Positions 1 through 8,453 of a stretch of 64,000 nucleotides of DNA are shown piece by piece; position 1 is the stretch's first letter; each line of letters begins with the position of its first letter. The notes under the pieces are model-generated. The model saw only the letters and a list, made by a program, of their open reading frames with translations, had not been told where the DNA came from and made no database searches. The position numbers and the translations under genes are program-made. Origin of the DNA: Flavisolibacter tropicus. GTDB lineage: Bacteria; Bacteroidota; Bacteroidia; Chitinophagales; Chitinophagaceae. The DNA lies in the NCBI RefSeq assembly GCF_001644645.1, contig NZ_CP011390.1, forward strand, positions 4,460,001 through 4,524,000, given 5' to 3'.

Positions 1-252
1 TTTTATCTAAATAATGGTATGCAGCTAGACATAATGGTGAACATGAAAGGCCTAGAAGGATTTTCATTTGATGAATGTTTACAACTTGCTTCTATAGCCG
101 ATATTGACGGGGTAGAAGTGCCATTTTTACACATTAATCATCTCATTGCCAATAAAGTAGCTGTCAATCGTCCAAAGGACCAACTGGACGTGATCTATCT
201 GGAAAAAATTAAAAAAATGCTAGAAGATCCAGAATCCGGAACGAAGCTCTGA
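1..252 (+). CDS. Nucleotidyltransferase-like protein, C-terminal part (5' truncated by window edge)
   Basis: The reading frame is open from the first base, so the gene starts upstream of the window and only about 83 C-terminal residues are visible. The visible part carries the pattern DGVEVPFLHINHLIANK followed by AVNRPKDQLD. This pattern of a hydrophobic 'PFL..HLI.NK' helix and 'RPKD..D...L' is typical of the C-terminal end of small minimal nucleotidyltransferase-fold proteins (DUF6036 or AbiEii-like). The catalytic part lies outside the window, so activity cannot be judged. A methionine codon at 19 exists but is probably internal. It ends 57 bp before atpB, and the atpB promoter motif lies in that gap, so the two are probably separate transcription units. 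Family placement is by motif recall only. Confidence 0.55.
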   Translation, partial: FYLNNGMQLDIMVNMKGLEGFSFDECLQLASIADIDGVEVPFLHINHLIANKVAVNRPKDQLDVIYLEKIKKMLEDPESGTKL

Positions 253-281
253 TATTCTTAGGTTTTTCCCCCCACCAGCCC

Positions 282-289
282 TATCTTTG
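282..289 (+). promoter_or_regulatory. Bacteroidota -7 element upstream of atpB
   Basis: TATCTTTG matches the Bacteroidota sigma-A -7 consensus TAnnTTTG exactly and lies 20 bp before the atpB ATG. TTAG at 258-261 is at the usual 20-bp distance for a -33 TTTG box, with one mismatch. This would start the atpBEFH transcript with a very short leader. Confidence 0.6.
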
Positions 290-309
290 CGCCAAATTTC
301 AGGGACTAT

Positions 310-1476
310 ATGACTGTTAGACGTGTCAAAGGCTTACTGGTAGCGGTTTTCAGCGTTTTTGCCCTATCTGTTGCTACTTCTGCAAATGCACAGGAGCACC
401 ATGAGGGAAATGAGACCAGCCATGAAACCAGAGAACATCTGGAAGATACCAAAAAAGAGGGTGAAACGAAGTTTGATGCCAATGAGGTGATTTTTGGTCA
501 CGTAATGGACGCTCACGAGTTCCATTTCTTCTCATGGGAAGGTTCTGATGGCCATGAACATCATGCCACTATTCCTTTACCTGTTATTTTATACTCTCCT
601 ACAAGAGGTTTATCAACCTTTATGTCTTCTGCTTTCGAGCATGGACACAAAGAAGTAAACGGTTATAAATTAGAAGAGAATCATATTGTACCGGTTGATG
701 AAAACGAGAAAGTTTATGATTTATCAATGACCCGCAACGTGGTGCAGATGATCATTGCTTTAACCATCTTAGTTCTATTAATGACTTCTGTAGCCAAGCG
801 TTACAAGCAAGGTCAGGGTACTACCAAAGCGCCTACTGGTTTCCAGAATGCCATTGAGCCCGTAATCATGTTTGTGCGTGATGAGGTAGCCAAGCCAAAC
901 CTTGGTCATAAGTACAAGAAGTTCATGCCTTTCTTATTAACGGTATTCTTCTTCATCCTGATCAACAACATCTTTGGTTTGATTCCTGGATCAGCTAACG
1001 TAACTGGTAATATTGCCTTTACTGCTGTATTGGGAACCATTTCATTATTGGTGATCAATTTTAGTGGTAACAAACACTACTGGGGACACATTTTTAACCC
1101 TCCAGTACCAATGGGTGTGAAGTTGATCATGATCCCTGTGGAGATCCTTTCTATTTTCACAAAGGCCTTTGCCTTGATCATACGTCTTTTCGCCAACATG
1201 TTGGCCGGTCACATCATCATTATCTGTTTAGTTTCATTGATCTTTATTTTCAGCGGCATTAGTAAAGTAGCTGGTGTTGGATTTTCTCCAATCTCTGTTG
1301 CGTTCGCTGCCTTTATATATGTAATTGAAGTTCTGGTTGCTTTCATCCAAGCTTTCATCTTTACCAACCTGACGGCTGTATTTATTGGCCAGGCGGTAGA
1401 AGAAGGTCACCATGGTGAGCATAAGGATGGCCATGTAGAAGATACATTGGCGCCAACAGAACCGGTAATTATTTAA
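310..1476 (+). CDS. atpB: F1Fo ATP synthase subunit a
   Basis: This is the integral membrane stator subunit that forms the proton half-channels beside the c-ring. The 388-aa product is longer than the roughly 270-aa E. coli protein because of a long N-terminal extension. Residues 1-28 look like a signal peptide (hydrophobic run ending SANA-Q). Residues 29-135 are His/Glu-rich and probably periplasmic. Membrane segments begin near residue 143. The conserved segment IIRLFANMLAGH places the essential stator arginine at R292. A second His-rich tail (HHGEHKDGH) closes the protein. Long signal-bearing AtpB forms are known in Bacteroidota. It is first in the atpB-E-F-H unit, with a promoter motif at 282-289. 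Confidence 0.97.
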   Translation: MTVRRVKGLLVAVFSVFALSVATSANAQEHHEGNETSHETREHLEDTKKEGETKFDANEVIFGHVMDAHEFHFFSWEGSDGHEHHATIPLPVILYSPTRGLSTFMSSAFEHGHKEVNGYKLEENHIVPVDENEKVYDLSMTRNVVQMIIALTILVLLMTSVAKRYKQGQGTTKAPTGFQNAIEPVIMFVRDEVAKPNLGHKYKKFMPFLLTVFFFILINNIFGLIPGSANVTGNIAFTAVLGTISLLVINFSGNKHYWGHIFNPPVPMGVKLIMIPVEILSIFTKAFALIIRLFANMLAGHIIIICLVSLIFIFSGISKVAGVGFSPISVAFAAFIYVIEVLVAFIQAFIFTNLTAVFIGQAVEEGHHGEHKDGHVEDTLAPTEPVII

Positions 1477-1492
1477 TGATCGCTGATGTGAT

Positions 1493-1836
<344 letters not shown>

Positions 1837-1851
1837 GCTCAATTAAAACAC

Positions 1852-1890
1852 TAAACTGCATCTTAAGCACAGGGCGAGAGGTGCAGTTTA
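1852..1890. repeat. Hairpin directly after atpE
   Basis: TAAACTGCA at 1852-1860 pairs with TGCAGTTTA at 1882-1890, a 9-bp stem starting 16 nt after the atpE stop. It is followed by CTTTAAAAG, not a strong T-run, so at most it is a partial terminator or 3'-end stabilising hairpin. Confidence 0.6.
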
Positions 1891-1897
1891 CTTTAAA

Positions 1898-2037
1898 AGT
1901 CCACTGTCAACAGACGACAGTCGACAGAAAAAAGTTCTTTACAGGTTAAAAAAGTGTGTTAAACACTAAAACTGTCAGGTTAAGGAGAAAGGGACGGTTT
2001 AAAACCGTGGACTGTGGTCCGTCGACCGTTGACATAA
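1898..2037. repeat. GTCGAC/GTCAAC word-repeat tract before atpF
   Basis: The gap is built from variants of the same words: GTCCACTGTCAAC and GACAGTCGACAG near 1898-1926, then GTGGACTGTGG and GTCGACCGTTGAC near 2002-2034. The second cluster is roughly the reverse complement of the first. No coding frame is visible. It resembles the word-like intergenic tracts elsewhere in this window. Confidence 0.5.
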
Positions 2038-2064
2038 ACGTTGACTTATAACTTTAGAAACTAT

Positions 2065-2559
2065 ATGCAATTATTAACTCCATCGTTAGGTTTGTTGTTT
2101 TGGACGCTGCTGGCGTTTTTGATCGTGTTCTTTCTTTTACGCAAGTTTGCTTGGGGACCAATCTTAAGCTCTTTGAATCAACGCGAAAAGACCATTGCTG
2201 ATTCATTGGAAAGTGCACATCGTGTTAAGGCTGAAATGGCGCAATTGAAAAGTGAGAATGAAGCGTTGATGGTTAAAGCCCGTGAAGAAAGAGCTGTAAT
2301 GTTGAAAGAGGCTAAAGAAACCAAAGATCGCATTGTAAACGAAGCGAAAGAGCAGGCAAAAACGGAAGCCAACAAAATCATTGCAGAAGCACAGCAAGCG
2401 ATCAATGCTCAGAAGATGGCTGCTATTACTGAAGTGAAGAACCAAGTAGGTAAGCTGGTAATTGAAGTAACTGAGAAAGTGTTGCGCAAAGAGTTGAGCA
2501 GCAAGGAAGCGCAAGAAGCGCATATCCAAGGTTTAGTGAGTGAAGTGAAGATGAATTAA
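2065..2559 (+). CDS. atpF: F1Fo ATP synthase subunit b
   Basis: This is the peripheral stalk subunit that anchors F1 to the membrane. The 164-aa product starts at the ATG at 2065 (MQLLTPSLGLLFW). A TTG 24 bp upstream is in frame, but the ATG gives the typical short N-terminus before the single membrane helix (residues about 8-27, ending LRKFAW). The rest is a long charged helix rich in Ala, Glu and Lys, with heptad-like spacing, as expected for the b dimer coiled coil. It lies between the atpE-side repeat tract and atpH and follows the same order seen in other Bacteroidota. Confidence 0.95.
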   Translation: MQLLTPSLGLLFWTLLAFLIVFFLLRKFAWGPILSSLNQREKTIADSLESAHRVKAEMAQLKSENEALMVKAREERAVMLKEAKETKDRIVNEAKEQAKTEANKIIAEAQQAINAQKMAAITEVKNQVGKLVIEVTEKVLRKELSSKEAQEAHIQGLVSEVKMN

Positions 2560-2561
2560 TT

Positions 2562-2605
2562 TGAAGATTTGGCGATTTGAATATGTTTCCATTTTCAAAT
2601 CTTCA
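2562..2605. repeat. Inverted repeat in the atpF-atpH gap
   Basis: TGAAGATTTG at 2562-2571 is exactly complementary to CAAATCTTCA at 2596-2605. The 10-bp stem fills most of the 72-bp gap. No T-run follows, so translation-level or RNA-stability roles are more likely than termination. Confidence 0.65.
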
Positions 2606-2631
2606 GATTGGTAAATTTCCAAATTGAAAAA

Positions 2632-3195
2632 ATGCAGAATCCACGTTTAGGAACCCGTTATGCTAAATCACTGATTGACCTTTCTTCTGAAAGAGGTCAA
2701 TTGGAAACAGCTTATGCGGATATGTTATATCTGCAGGATGTAACAAAGCAAAGTCGCGACTTTTTAAACCTGCTTCGTAGTCCTGTAGTTAAAGGTGATA
2801 CCAAGTTAAAGATTGTAACAGCTGTTACTGCTGGCAATATCAGTGAATTGACAGCCGCTTTTATAAAGTTGTTGATCAATAAAGGTCGTGAAAGCAATCT
2901 GCCTGAAGTAATTACTGCTTTTATCGACCAGTATAAGAAAGTTAAAGGTATTCATACTGTAAAACTGACGACAGCATTGCCAGTTAGTGACGCAGTAAAG
3001 AATGCAATTGTAGCTCAAGTAAAAAATACCAGCGATATGAAAAACATTGAGCTGGAAACAGAAGTTGATCCAAATATCATTGGTGGCTTTGTATTGCAGG
3101 CTGGTGATAAGATGGTAGACGCCAGCATTGCTCACGAACTACGCGATGTCGCCAAGCAGTTTGAGAATAATGATTTCATTTATAAAGTGAGATAA
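2632..3195 (+). CDS. atpH: F1Fo ATP synthase subunit delta
   Basis: This is the OSCP-like subunit linking the peripheral stalk to the top of F1. The 187-aa product starts at the ATG at 2632 (MQNPRLGTRYAKSL), which matches the usual 'RYAKALF/L' beginning. A TTG at 2608 is in frame but would add residues the family lacks. The N-terminal helical domain spans about residues 1-110. The C-terminal part holds the family motif ending in NIIGGFVLQAGDKMVDASI (near residues 148-166). It is the last gene of the first atp unit, because a strong terminator follows at 3235. Confidence 0.95.
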   Translation: MQNPRLGTRYAKSLIDLSSERGQLETAYADMLYLQDVTKQSRDFLNLLRSPVVKGDTKLKIVTAVTAGNISELTAAFIKLLINKGRESNLPEVITAFIDQYKKVKGIHTVKLTTALPVSDAVKNAIVAQVKNTSDMKNIELETEVDPNIIGGFVLQAGDKMVDASIAHELRDVAKQFENNDFIYKVR

Positions 3196-3234
3196 TTAGA
3201 AGTCAAGCGTATAAAAATTACTTATTTAATAGTG

Positions 3235-3262
3235 AAACCCCTCAGTCGAGGGGTTTTTTATT
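3235..3262 (+). terminator. Intrinsic terminator after atpH
   Basis: AAACCCCTC (3235-3243), loop AGTC, GAGGGGTTT (3248-3256), followed by a T-rich run. This is a strong GC stem 40 bp after the atpH stop and it ends the atpBEFH transcript before atpA. Confidence 0.85.
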
Positions 3263-3493
3263 TTATGTCAATCAAGTAAATAGATTAAAACTATCAGGTA
3301 AGTCTAATAGAAATGAGCTTCATTATTAAATGCTTTACTACTTTTTTAAATATGAGAATGACTCTAAATGTGCTGTTTTTATTAAATTAATGTTAATAAA
3401 ATGTTTTAAATTGGTGAAGCATAACTCTAACAGCTAGTGTCAGGACTAGGTTTATGTTATTGGAGTAATCCTATTTTTTAATTAAAAACAACC

Positions 3494-6400
3494 ATGCACA
3501 TGAGGAAAATTGCATCGATGTGTGCAATGTTAATGCTATGTGGTACATTAACATTTGCGCAGAACCGGACTATTACAGGTCAGGTAAAAGATGAAAAAGG
3601 AAGCCCCATTCCTTTTGCTACTATTTCAGAAACACGAACTAACAGGGCGGTCACTGCAGATGCTAACGGTAACTTTACCATCAGTGTCGGTGAAAATGCC
3701 CGTCTCTCCATCACTGCTACAGGATATCAGGCCCAGGAAGTAGCCTCTAACAACGCATCAAGCATTATGTTGGTAAGAGGAGAAAAACAGCTTGACGAAG
3801 TAGTGGTAACTGCACAAGGTATTAGAAGAAAAGCAAAAGAACTCGGTTATTCAGTAGGTAGAGTTTCAAACGACGAACTTACCAATGGTCGCTCCCCGCA
3901 AATTGCACAGGGCTTGGCTGGTAAAGTTTCTGGTTTGGCCGTATTTAATGTAAACCAATCCGTAGACCCTTCCGTAAAAATTACATTAAGAGGTTACCGT
4001 TCATTAACAGGAAACAATGATGCCTTAATTGTAATTGATGGTTTACAACAACCTCCGGGTTCTTCAACCATGTTGAACCTTTTAAACCCCAATGACATTG
4101 AAAGCATCACCATATTAAAAGGTGGTCAGGCCGCTACACTATATGGTTCTGATGGGGTGAATGGGGCTCTGGTTATTACCACTAAAAAAGGTAGTGCAGG
4201 AAAGGTTCGCATTTCTTATAGTAATTCAACAAATATAGAGAAGCTTAATCAGCTAGCACAATTCCAGGATAAATTCGGTAGTGGATCTCACTATGCCACT
4301 AGTTATGGAGCTGCTGGATATAAGACCGATTACCTAGCGCGTATGAAAGACAACTGGCGTTCTTACGAGAACCAACAGTTTGGTGATCAATACGATGGTT
4401 CTATGCGTCCTGCTGGTCGTACACTGGAGGATGGTAGTGTGCTTATGTTGCCTTATTCGGCCATTAAGGGTGAAAGAGAAAGAATCTGGAATACAGGTTT
4501 TACTACCAACAACCAGGTATCTGTAAGCGGTGGTAGCAATCAGACAACGTTCTTCCTTTCTGGTGAACATAATATCACACATGGTATTGTACCTAGTGAT
4601 AAAAGTAATAGGACAGGTATTCGTTTTGCTGCTTCAACTGAAGCGGGTCGTTTACGTGCCGGATTTAATGCCAACTATGTGCAAGCTAACTATGATAGAA
4701 CGACTTTCGACTTTTACAATGAGACTATCAACCAGGCAGCACATATTCCTTTGTCTGATTTCAGAGATTGGAGAAACAACAAGTTTGCTAGTCCAAATGC
4801 CTATTACAATGACTACTTTACAAACCCATTCTTCCGTTTAGATAACGATCGTACTAAATATGGCGATAACAATATTAACGGTAATGTGGAGTTGAATTTT
4901 AAAGTGGCTCCTTGGTTGAACCTGTATAACCGCTTGGGTGCTATGAGCAATAACCGCCAGCGCACTTCTACAGTGGCTCAATACATCCATAGCGATTGGG
5001 CAAAGTCTAAAGCTAAAGTGCCTGCACCATTTGATCAAGGAGATGGAAGTGGTATTACACGTGCTTTGACAGATCTTCAGGGTAGTGTATTGGACCAAAC
5101 AACTGTTGAAACTGTATTAAGTAATGATTTTCAGGCTCAAATGAACCATGACTTTGGTGTGTTTAGCGCCAGAGGTTTAGTAGGGTTCAGTAGCTATGAG
5201 CGTAAAAACAGAGTCGTATCTGTTAGTTCAAATTCAATTGTAATCCCAGAGGTTTATAATGTCGGCAATAGAAGAGGTGAGCTTGGGGGAAGTGAAGACA
5301 ATGTTCAATACAGAAAGTTTGGCTATTATGCTGATGGTACCTTAGGCTGGAATGAAAAAATCTTCTTGCATGGTACTGCGCGCTACGATGGAACATCTAA
5401 GTTTTATAAACCAGAACGCGATAGAGGCATGTACCAATATGCCTACTATGGTGCAGACCTTTCAGCTGTTATGACTGAATTGGTGCCTTCTATTAAGGGC
5501 GATATTTTAAGTTATGCTAAGCTAAGGGCAGGTTATAGCAAAAACGGTAATGATAACTTAGGTACAGGCGTGAATTATGGCTTAGATGCTGTATTTACGA
5601 ATGCTCCAGGCTTCCCTTATGGCAATACCGTTGGTTATACTGTTGACGATGTACTGCCTGATGCCAACTTAAAACCTGAGTTTGTAAAATCTTGGGAAGT
5701 AGGTGGTGAGTTCCAGTTTTTAAATAATCGCATCAGTCTGGATTTGACACACTATAATCAAAAAAGTGAAGGTCAGGTATTGACTGTAAAAATTCCTAAT
5801 ACTACCGGTTATCCAAATTTACGCATCAACGTAGGTGATACTAAGAACTGGGGTTACGAGGCAGATCTGCGTGGTCAGATCATCCATGGTAAAAACTTTA
5901 ACTGGGATATGAGTGTTCGCTACTCCTATAATGAGAACAAAGTGTTGAAGTTGTACCAAGGCGTGCCTGAGTTTTCTTATGGTGCCTTTACATATGCAGC
6001 TCCTTATGTAATCTTAGGCGAATCTTTCCCTGCGTTGAAAGCAATCTCTTATGTACGTGACGATGCTGGACACGTAATTGTAAATAGTAGCACAGGTTAT
6101 CCTTTAACTACTGGCCCTTTGAAAAACTTCGGTTCTACTATTCCTAAGCACATCTTAGGTTGGGGTACTAAGTTGAACTTTAAAGAGTTTACATTAAACA
6201 CCAACTTTGAATACCGTGGTGGTAACGTGATCTATAGTGACCTCGGTCGCCAAATGACCTTTACCGGTTCTGGTAAATGGACAGAAGACAGAGCACCGCA
6301 TATTTTCCCTAATTCAGCTTACTACGATGCTGCTGGTAAATCAGTTGTTAATACGACTGTTATGACAAGAGAAGCTGAGTATGCTTTATGGGTAGACTCT

Positions 6401-6688
6401 TATCGTTTGATCGCTGAAAACTTCGTTGCACCAGGTTGGTTTATTAAACTAAGAGATATCAATCTTTCGTACGATGTTCCAAGTAGCTTAATTACTAAGA
6501 CGCGTATTTTCTCAGGAGCTACTGTTTCTTTATATGGTCGTAACCTGATCACAATTGTTGACGAGAAAAATCAATTTACAGACCCCGAGTTCAGTTTTAC
6601 CAATAATAATGGCGTGGGCGTAAGCACTACTGGTCAAACACCTCCAGTGCGTCAATATGGTATTAATCTGAACATCAATTTCAAATAA
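3494..6688 (+). CDS. SusC/RagA-family TonB-linked outer membrane protein
   Basis: This is a TonB-dependent outer-membrane transporter that works with the SusD-like lipoprotein encoded next. The 1064-aa product has a signal peptide (residues 1-22, cleavage after FA-Q), a carboxypeptidase-regulatory-like beta-sandwich (about 25-95, ITGQVKDEKGSPIPFA), the LDEVVVTAQGI segment at 100-110 typical of SusC proteins, a plug domain (about 115-235, with ALIVIDGLQQPP and GSDGVNGALVITTKKG), and a large barrel ending in an aromatic-rich terminal strand (NLNINFK). Two Met codons (3494, 3500) can serve as start. No glycan-degrading enzyme or regulator is adjacent, so the substrate is unknown. It is placed between atpH and atpA, which is unusual. 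Confidence 0.95.
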   Translation: MHMRKIASMCAMLMLCGTLTFAQNRTITGQVKDEKGSPIPFATISETRTNRAVTADANGNFTISVGENARLSITATGYQAQEVASNNASSIMLVRGEKQLDEVVVTAQGIRRKAKELGYSVGRVSNDELTNGRSPQIAQGLAGKVSGLAVFNVNQSVDPSVKITLRGYRSLTGNNDALIVIDGLQQPPGSSTMLNLLNPNDIESITILKGGQAATLYGSDGVNGALVITTKKGSAGKVRISYSNSTNIEKLNQLAQFQDKFGSGSHYATSYGAAGYKTDYLARMKDNWRSYENQQFGDQYDGSMRPAGRTLEDGSVLMLPYSAIKGERERIWNTGFTTNNQVSVSGGSNQTTFFLSGEHNITHGIVPSDKSNRTGIRFAASTEAGRLRAGFNANYVQANYDRTTFDFYNETINQAAHIPLSDFRDWRNNKFASPNAYYNDYFTNPFFRLDNDRTKYGDNNINGNVELNFKVAPWLNLYNRLGAMSNNRQRTSTVAQYIHSDWAKSKAKVPAPFDQGDGSGITRALTDLQGSVLDQTTVETVLSNDFQAQMNHDFGVFSARGLVGFSSYERKNRVVSVSSNSIVIPEVYNVGNRRGELGGSEDNVQYRKFGYYADGTLGWNEKIFLHGTARYDGTSKFYKPERDRGMYQYAYYGADLSAVMTELVPSIKGDILSYAKLRAGYSKNGNDNLGTGVNYGLDAVFTNAPGFPYGNTVGYTVDDVLPDANLKPEFVKSWEVGGEFQFLNNRISLDLTHYNQKSEGQVLTVKIPNTTGYPNLRINVGDTKNWGYEADLRGQIIHGKNFNWDMSVRYSYNENKVLKLYQGVPEFSYGAFTYAAPYVILGESFPALKAISYVRDDAGHVIVNSSTGYPLTTGPLKNFGSTIPKHILGWGTKLNFKEFTLNTNFEYRGGNVIYSDLGRQMTFTGSGKWTEDRAPHIFPNSAYYDAAGKSVVNTTVMTREAEYALWVDSYRLIAENFVAPGWFIKLRDINLSYDVPSSLITKTRIFSGATVSLYGRNLITIVDEKNQFTDPEFSFTNNNGVGVSTTGQTPPVRQYGINLNINFK

Positions 6689-6709
6689 TAAACCTAGAAC
6701 TGAGAAATT

Positions 6710-8230
6710 ATGAAATTCAAAATAAGTTTATATATAGCGGCTTTTACGCTGGTATTTTCCAGTTGTAAAAAGGAATGGTTGGATGTAAATACCAATCCCA
6801 ACGAAATCCTTACATCAACACCAGACTATGTATTTACAGCTGGTGCGGCACGTACGGTAGCTTTTTTAACACCCAATGAATTGGGCTCTTACTGGTCTGG
6901 ACAGTGGACACAGTCCAACACTTATATCATTGACCCTGCTCGTTTTTCGTATACGTTCAATAATACGAACTTCAACTTCTGGGATACCTGGTATGATGTA
7001 ATTGCCGATTTTCAATATGTTATTAATGCAGAGGGTGAAAAAGCCCAGCCTTTCTTTAAAGGTCCTGCCAGAGTGATGAAAACATACATCATGCAACAAA
7101 TTGTAGATGTGTATGGTAATGCGCCTTATACAGATGCTTTCAAAGGCTTAGGAAACATTGCGCCTAAGTTTGATGATCAAAAAGCTATCTATGAAGACCT
7201 GATTAAGCAATTGGATCAGGCAATAGCAGATCTGAAGGCTAATCCATTTACGGGTTCTTATGCCGGAAGTATTTCATCTGCCGATATTATCTTCAAAGGC
7301 AATACGACAAACTGGATCAAGTTTGCCAATAGCTTAAAACTTCGCATGTTAATTCGCCAAAGCATGATTCCGGGTCGTGATGCTTATATTACTACCGAAA
7401 TCAATAAAGCGGCGGCTGTAACTGAAGGATTTATGACAAGCGTAGATGCCTCAGTAAACCCTGGTTATATCGCTTCTACAGGAAAAATGAATCCTTTTTA
7501 TGAGAACTGGGGTTATAATGCATCGGGTGGTGTACAAGCGTTGGGCCGTTTCCCGAGACCAACCACTTTCTTGTTTACTACTCTTGCAAATTCCAATGAT
7601 ACCTTCCGCTTAAAACGTTTGGCTTATCCAAAAGGTGGACAGGCAGCCGGTGAGGCAGAACTTGTTGCCAACTATGTTGCTGTACCTTATGGGGCATCAT
7701 CTGGATACTTATCGCAAAACACTTCTTATTTAGGACCATCTGTACTTGTTAAAGGAGAATATAACAGGCCTATGTACCTAATGTTAGCTGCAGAAACTAA
7801 TTTCTTATTAGCTGAAGCCAAACAACGCTATGGTGCTGCTGTTAATTTAACCGGAACTGCGCAGGAATACTATGAGCAGGGTGTAAAAGAGTCGTTTCGT
7901 ATTACCGGCGCTACAGCTACCTATGGTGCTGATAAAGCGACTGCGCTGTTAACTAGCGGTAAAGACCTTGCTGATTGGACTGCCTCGCCAGATAAGTTTA
8001 AAGCTATCTGGATGCAAAAATGGCTAGCTCTTGTTAATTTCAGCGGCCTTGAAGCATGGAGTGAATATCGTAGAACTGATTTTCCAGCTATTCCACTATC
8101 TGCTTCTGCGCCTGCGGGTCAAAAGAGAGCAGTTCGCTTATTCTATCCTAGTACCGAAGGCGGCTCAAATCCTAATGTGCCAACCGGTATTGATGTATTT
8201 ACCTCTAAAATTTTCTGGGATATAAACTAA
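6710..8230 (+). CDS. SusD/RagB-like outer membrane lipoprotein (SusD-like_2 type)
   Basis: This is the surface lipoprotein lid for the SusC-type transporter 21 bp upstream, and the two are probably co-transcribed. The 506-aa product has a lipoprotein signal with the lipobox around FSSC (Cys19), followed by KKEWLDVNTNPN, a hallmark start of SusD-like proteins. The helical TPR-like scaffold typical of the family is suggested by repeated Ala/Leu/Tyr-rich helices (for example LADIIF...NWIKFANSLKLRMLIR). The NTNPN and 'PYTDAFKG' patterns fit the SusD-like_2 family rather than classical SusD. The ligand cannot be inferred. A terminator follows at 8252. Confidence 0.93.
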   Translation: MKFKISLYIAAFTLVFSSCKKEWLDVNTNPNEILTSTPDYVFTAGAARTVAFLTPNELGSYWSGQWTQSNTYIIDPARFSYTFNNTNFNFWDTWYDVIADFQYVINAEGEKAQPFFKGPARVMKTYIMQQIVDVYGNAPYTDAFKGLGNIAPKFDDQKAIYEDLIKQLDQAIADLKANPFTGSYAGSISSADIIFKGNTTNWIKFANSLKLRMLIRQSMIPGRDAYITTEINKAAAVTEGFMTSVDASVNPGYIASTGKMNPFYENWGYNASGGVQALGRFPRPTTFLFTTLANSNDTFRLKRLAYPKGGQAAGEAELVANYVAVPYGASSGYLSQNTSYLGPSVLVKGEYNRPMYLMLAAETNFLLAEAKQRYGAAVNLTGTAQEYYEQGVKESFRITGATATYGADKATALLTSGKDLADWTASPDKFKAIWMQKWLALVNFSGLEAWSEYRRTDFPAIPLSASAPAGQKRAVRLFYPSTEGGSNPNVPTGIDVFTSKIFWDIN

Positions 8231-8251
8231 AAATAAGATCTTCCCATTTAT

Positions 8252-8280
8252 AAGGCTACCTTTTAGGTAGCCTTTTTTCG
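8252..8280 (+). terminator. Intrinsic terminator after the SusD-like gene
   Basis: AAGGCTACC (8252-8260), loop TTTTA, GGTAGCCTT (8266-8274), then a T-run. It closes the SusC/SusD unit upstream of atpA. Confidence 0.85.
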
Positions 8281-8425
8281 TTTCAGGAACCAAACGCACT
8301 TAACAAAGAAGAGGAAGCTATTTAATAGGTCCTATTTATACCATGAAATTCAAAAATCATTGATAAATCGGCCTTTCTTCCTTAAAAAAAACGCCTTTTC
8401 TCCTGCCAAATCCACATTCAACCCT

Positions 8426-8433
8426 TACCTTTG
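8426..8433 (+). promoter_or_regulatory. Bacteroidota -7 element upstream of atpA
   Basis: TACCTTTG matches TAnnTTTG exactly and lies 20 bp before the atpA ATG, the same distance as the matching element before atpB. No convincing -33 TTTG is visible at 19-21 bp spacing. It implies that atpA is transcribed separately from atpBEFH. Confidence 0.55.
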
Positions 8434-8453
8434 CGCCACAAAAAAAGAGTAGA

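Noticed and set aside
1852..1890. Hairpin after atpE as a full terminator.
   Set aside because: It lacks a T-run and atpF and atpH follow in the same direction without an obvious own promoter, so full termination is unlikely.
3494..8230. SusC/SusD pair as a polysaccharide utilisation locus.
   Set aside because: There is no glycoside hydrolase, lyase, SusE/F-like gene or regulator next to it, so the substrate class cannot be claimed.
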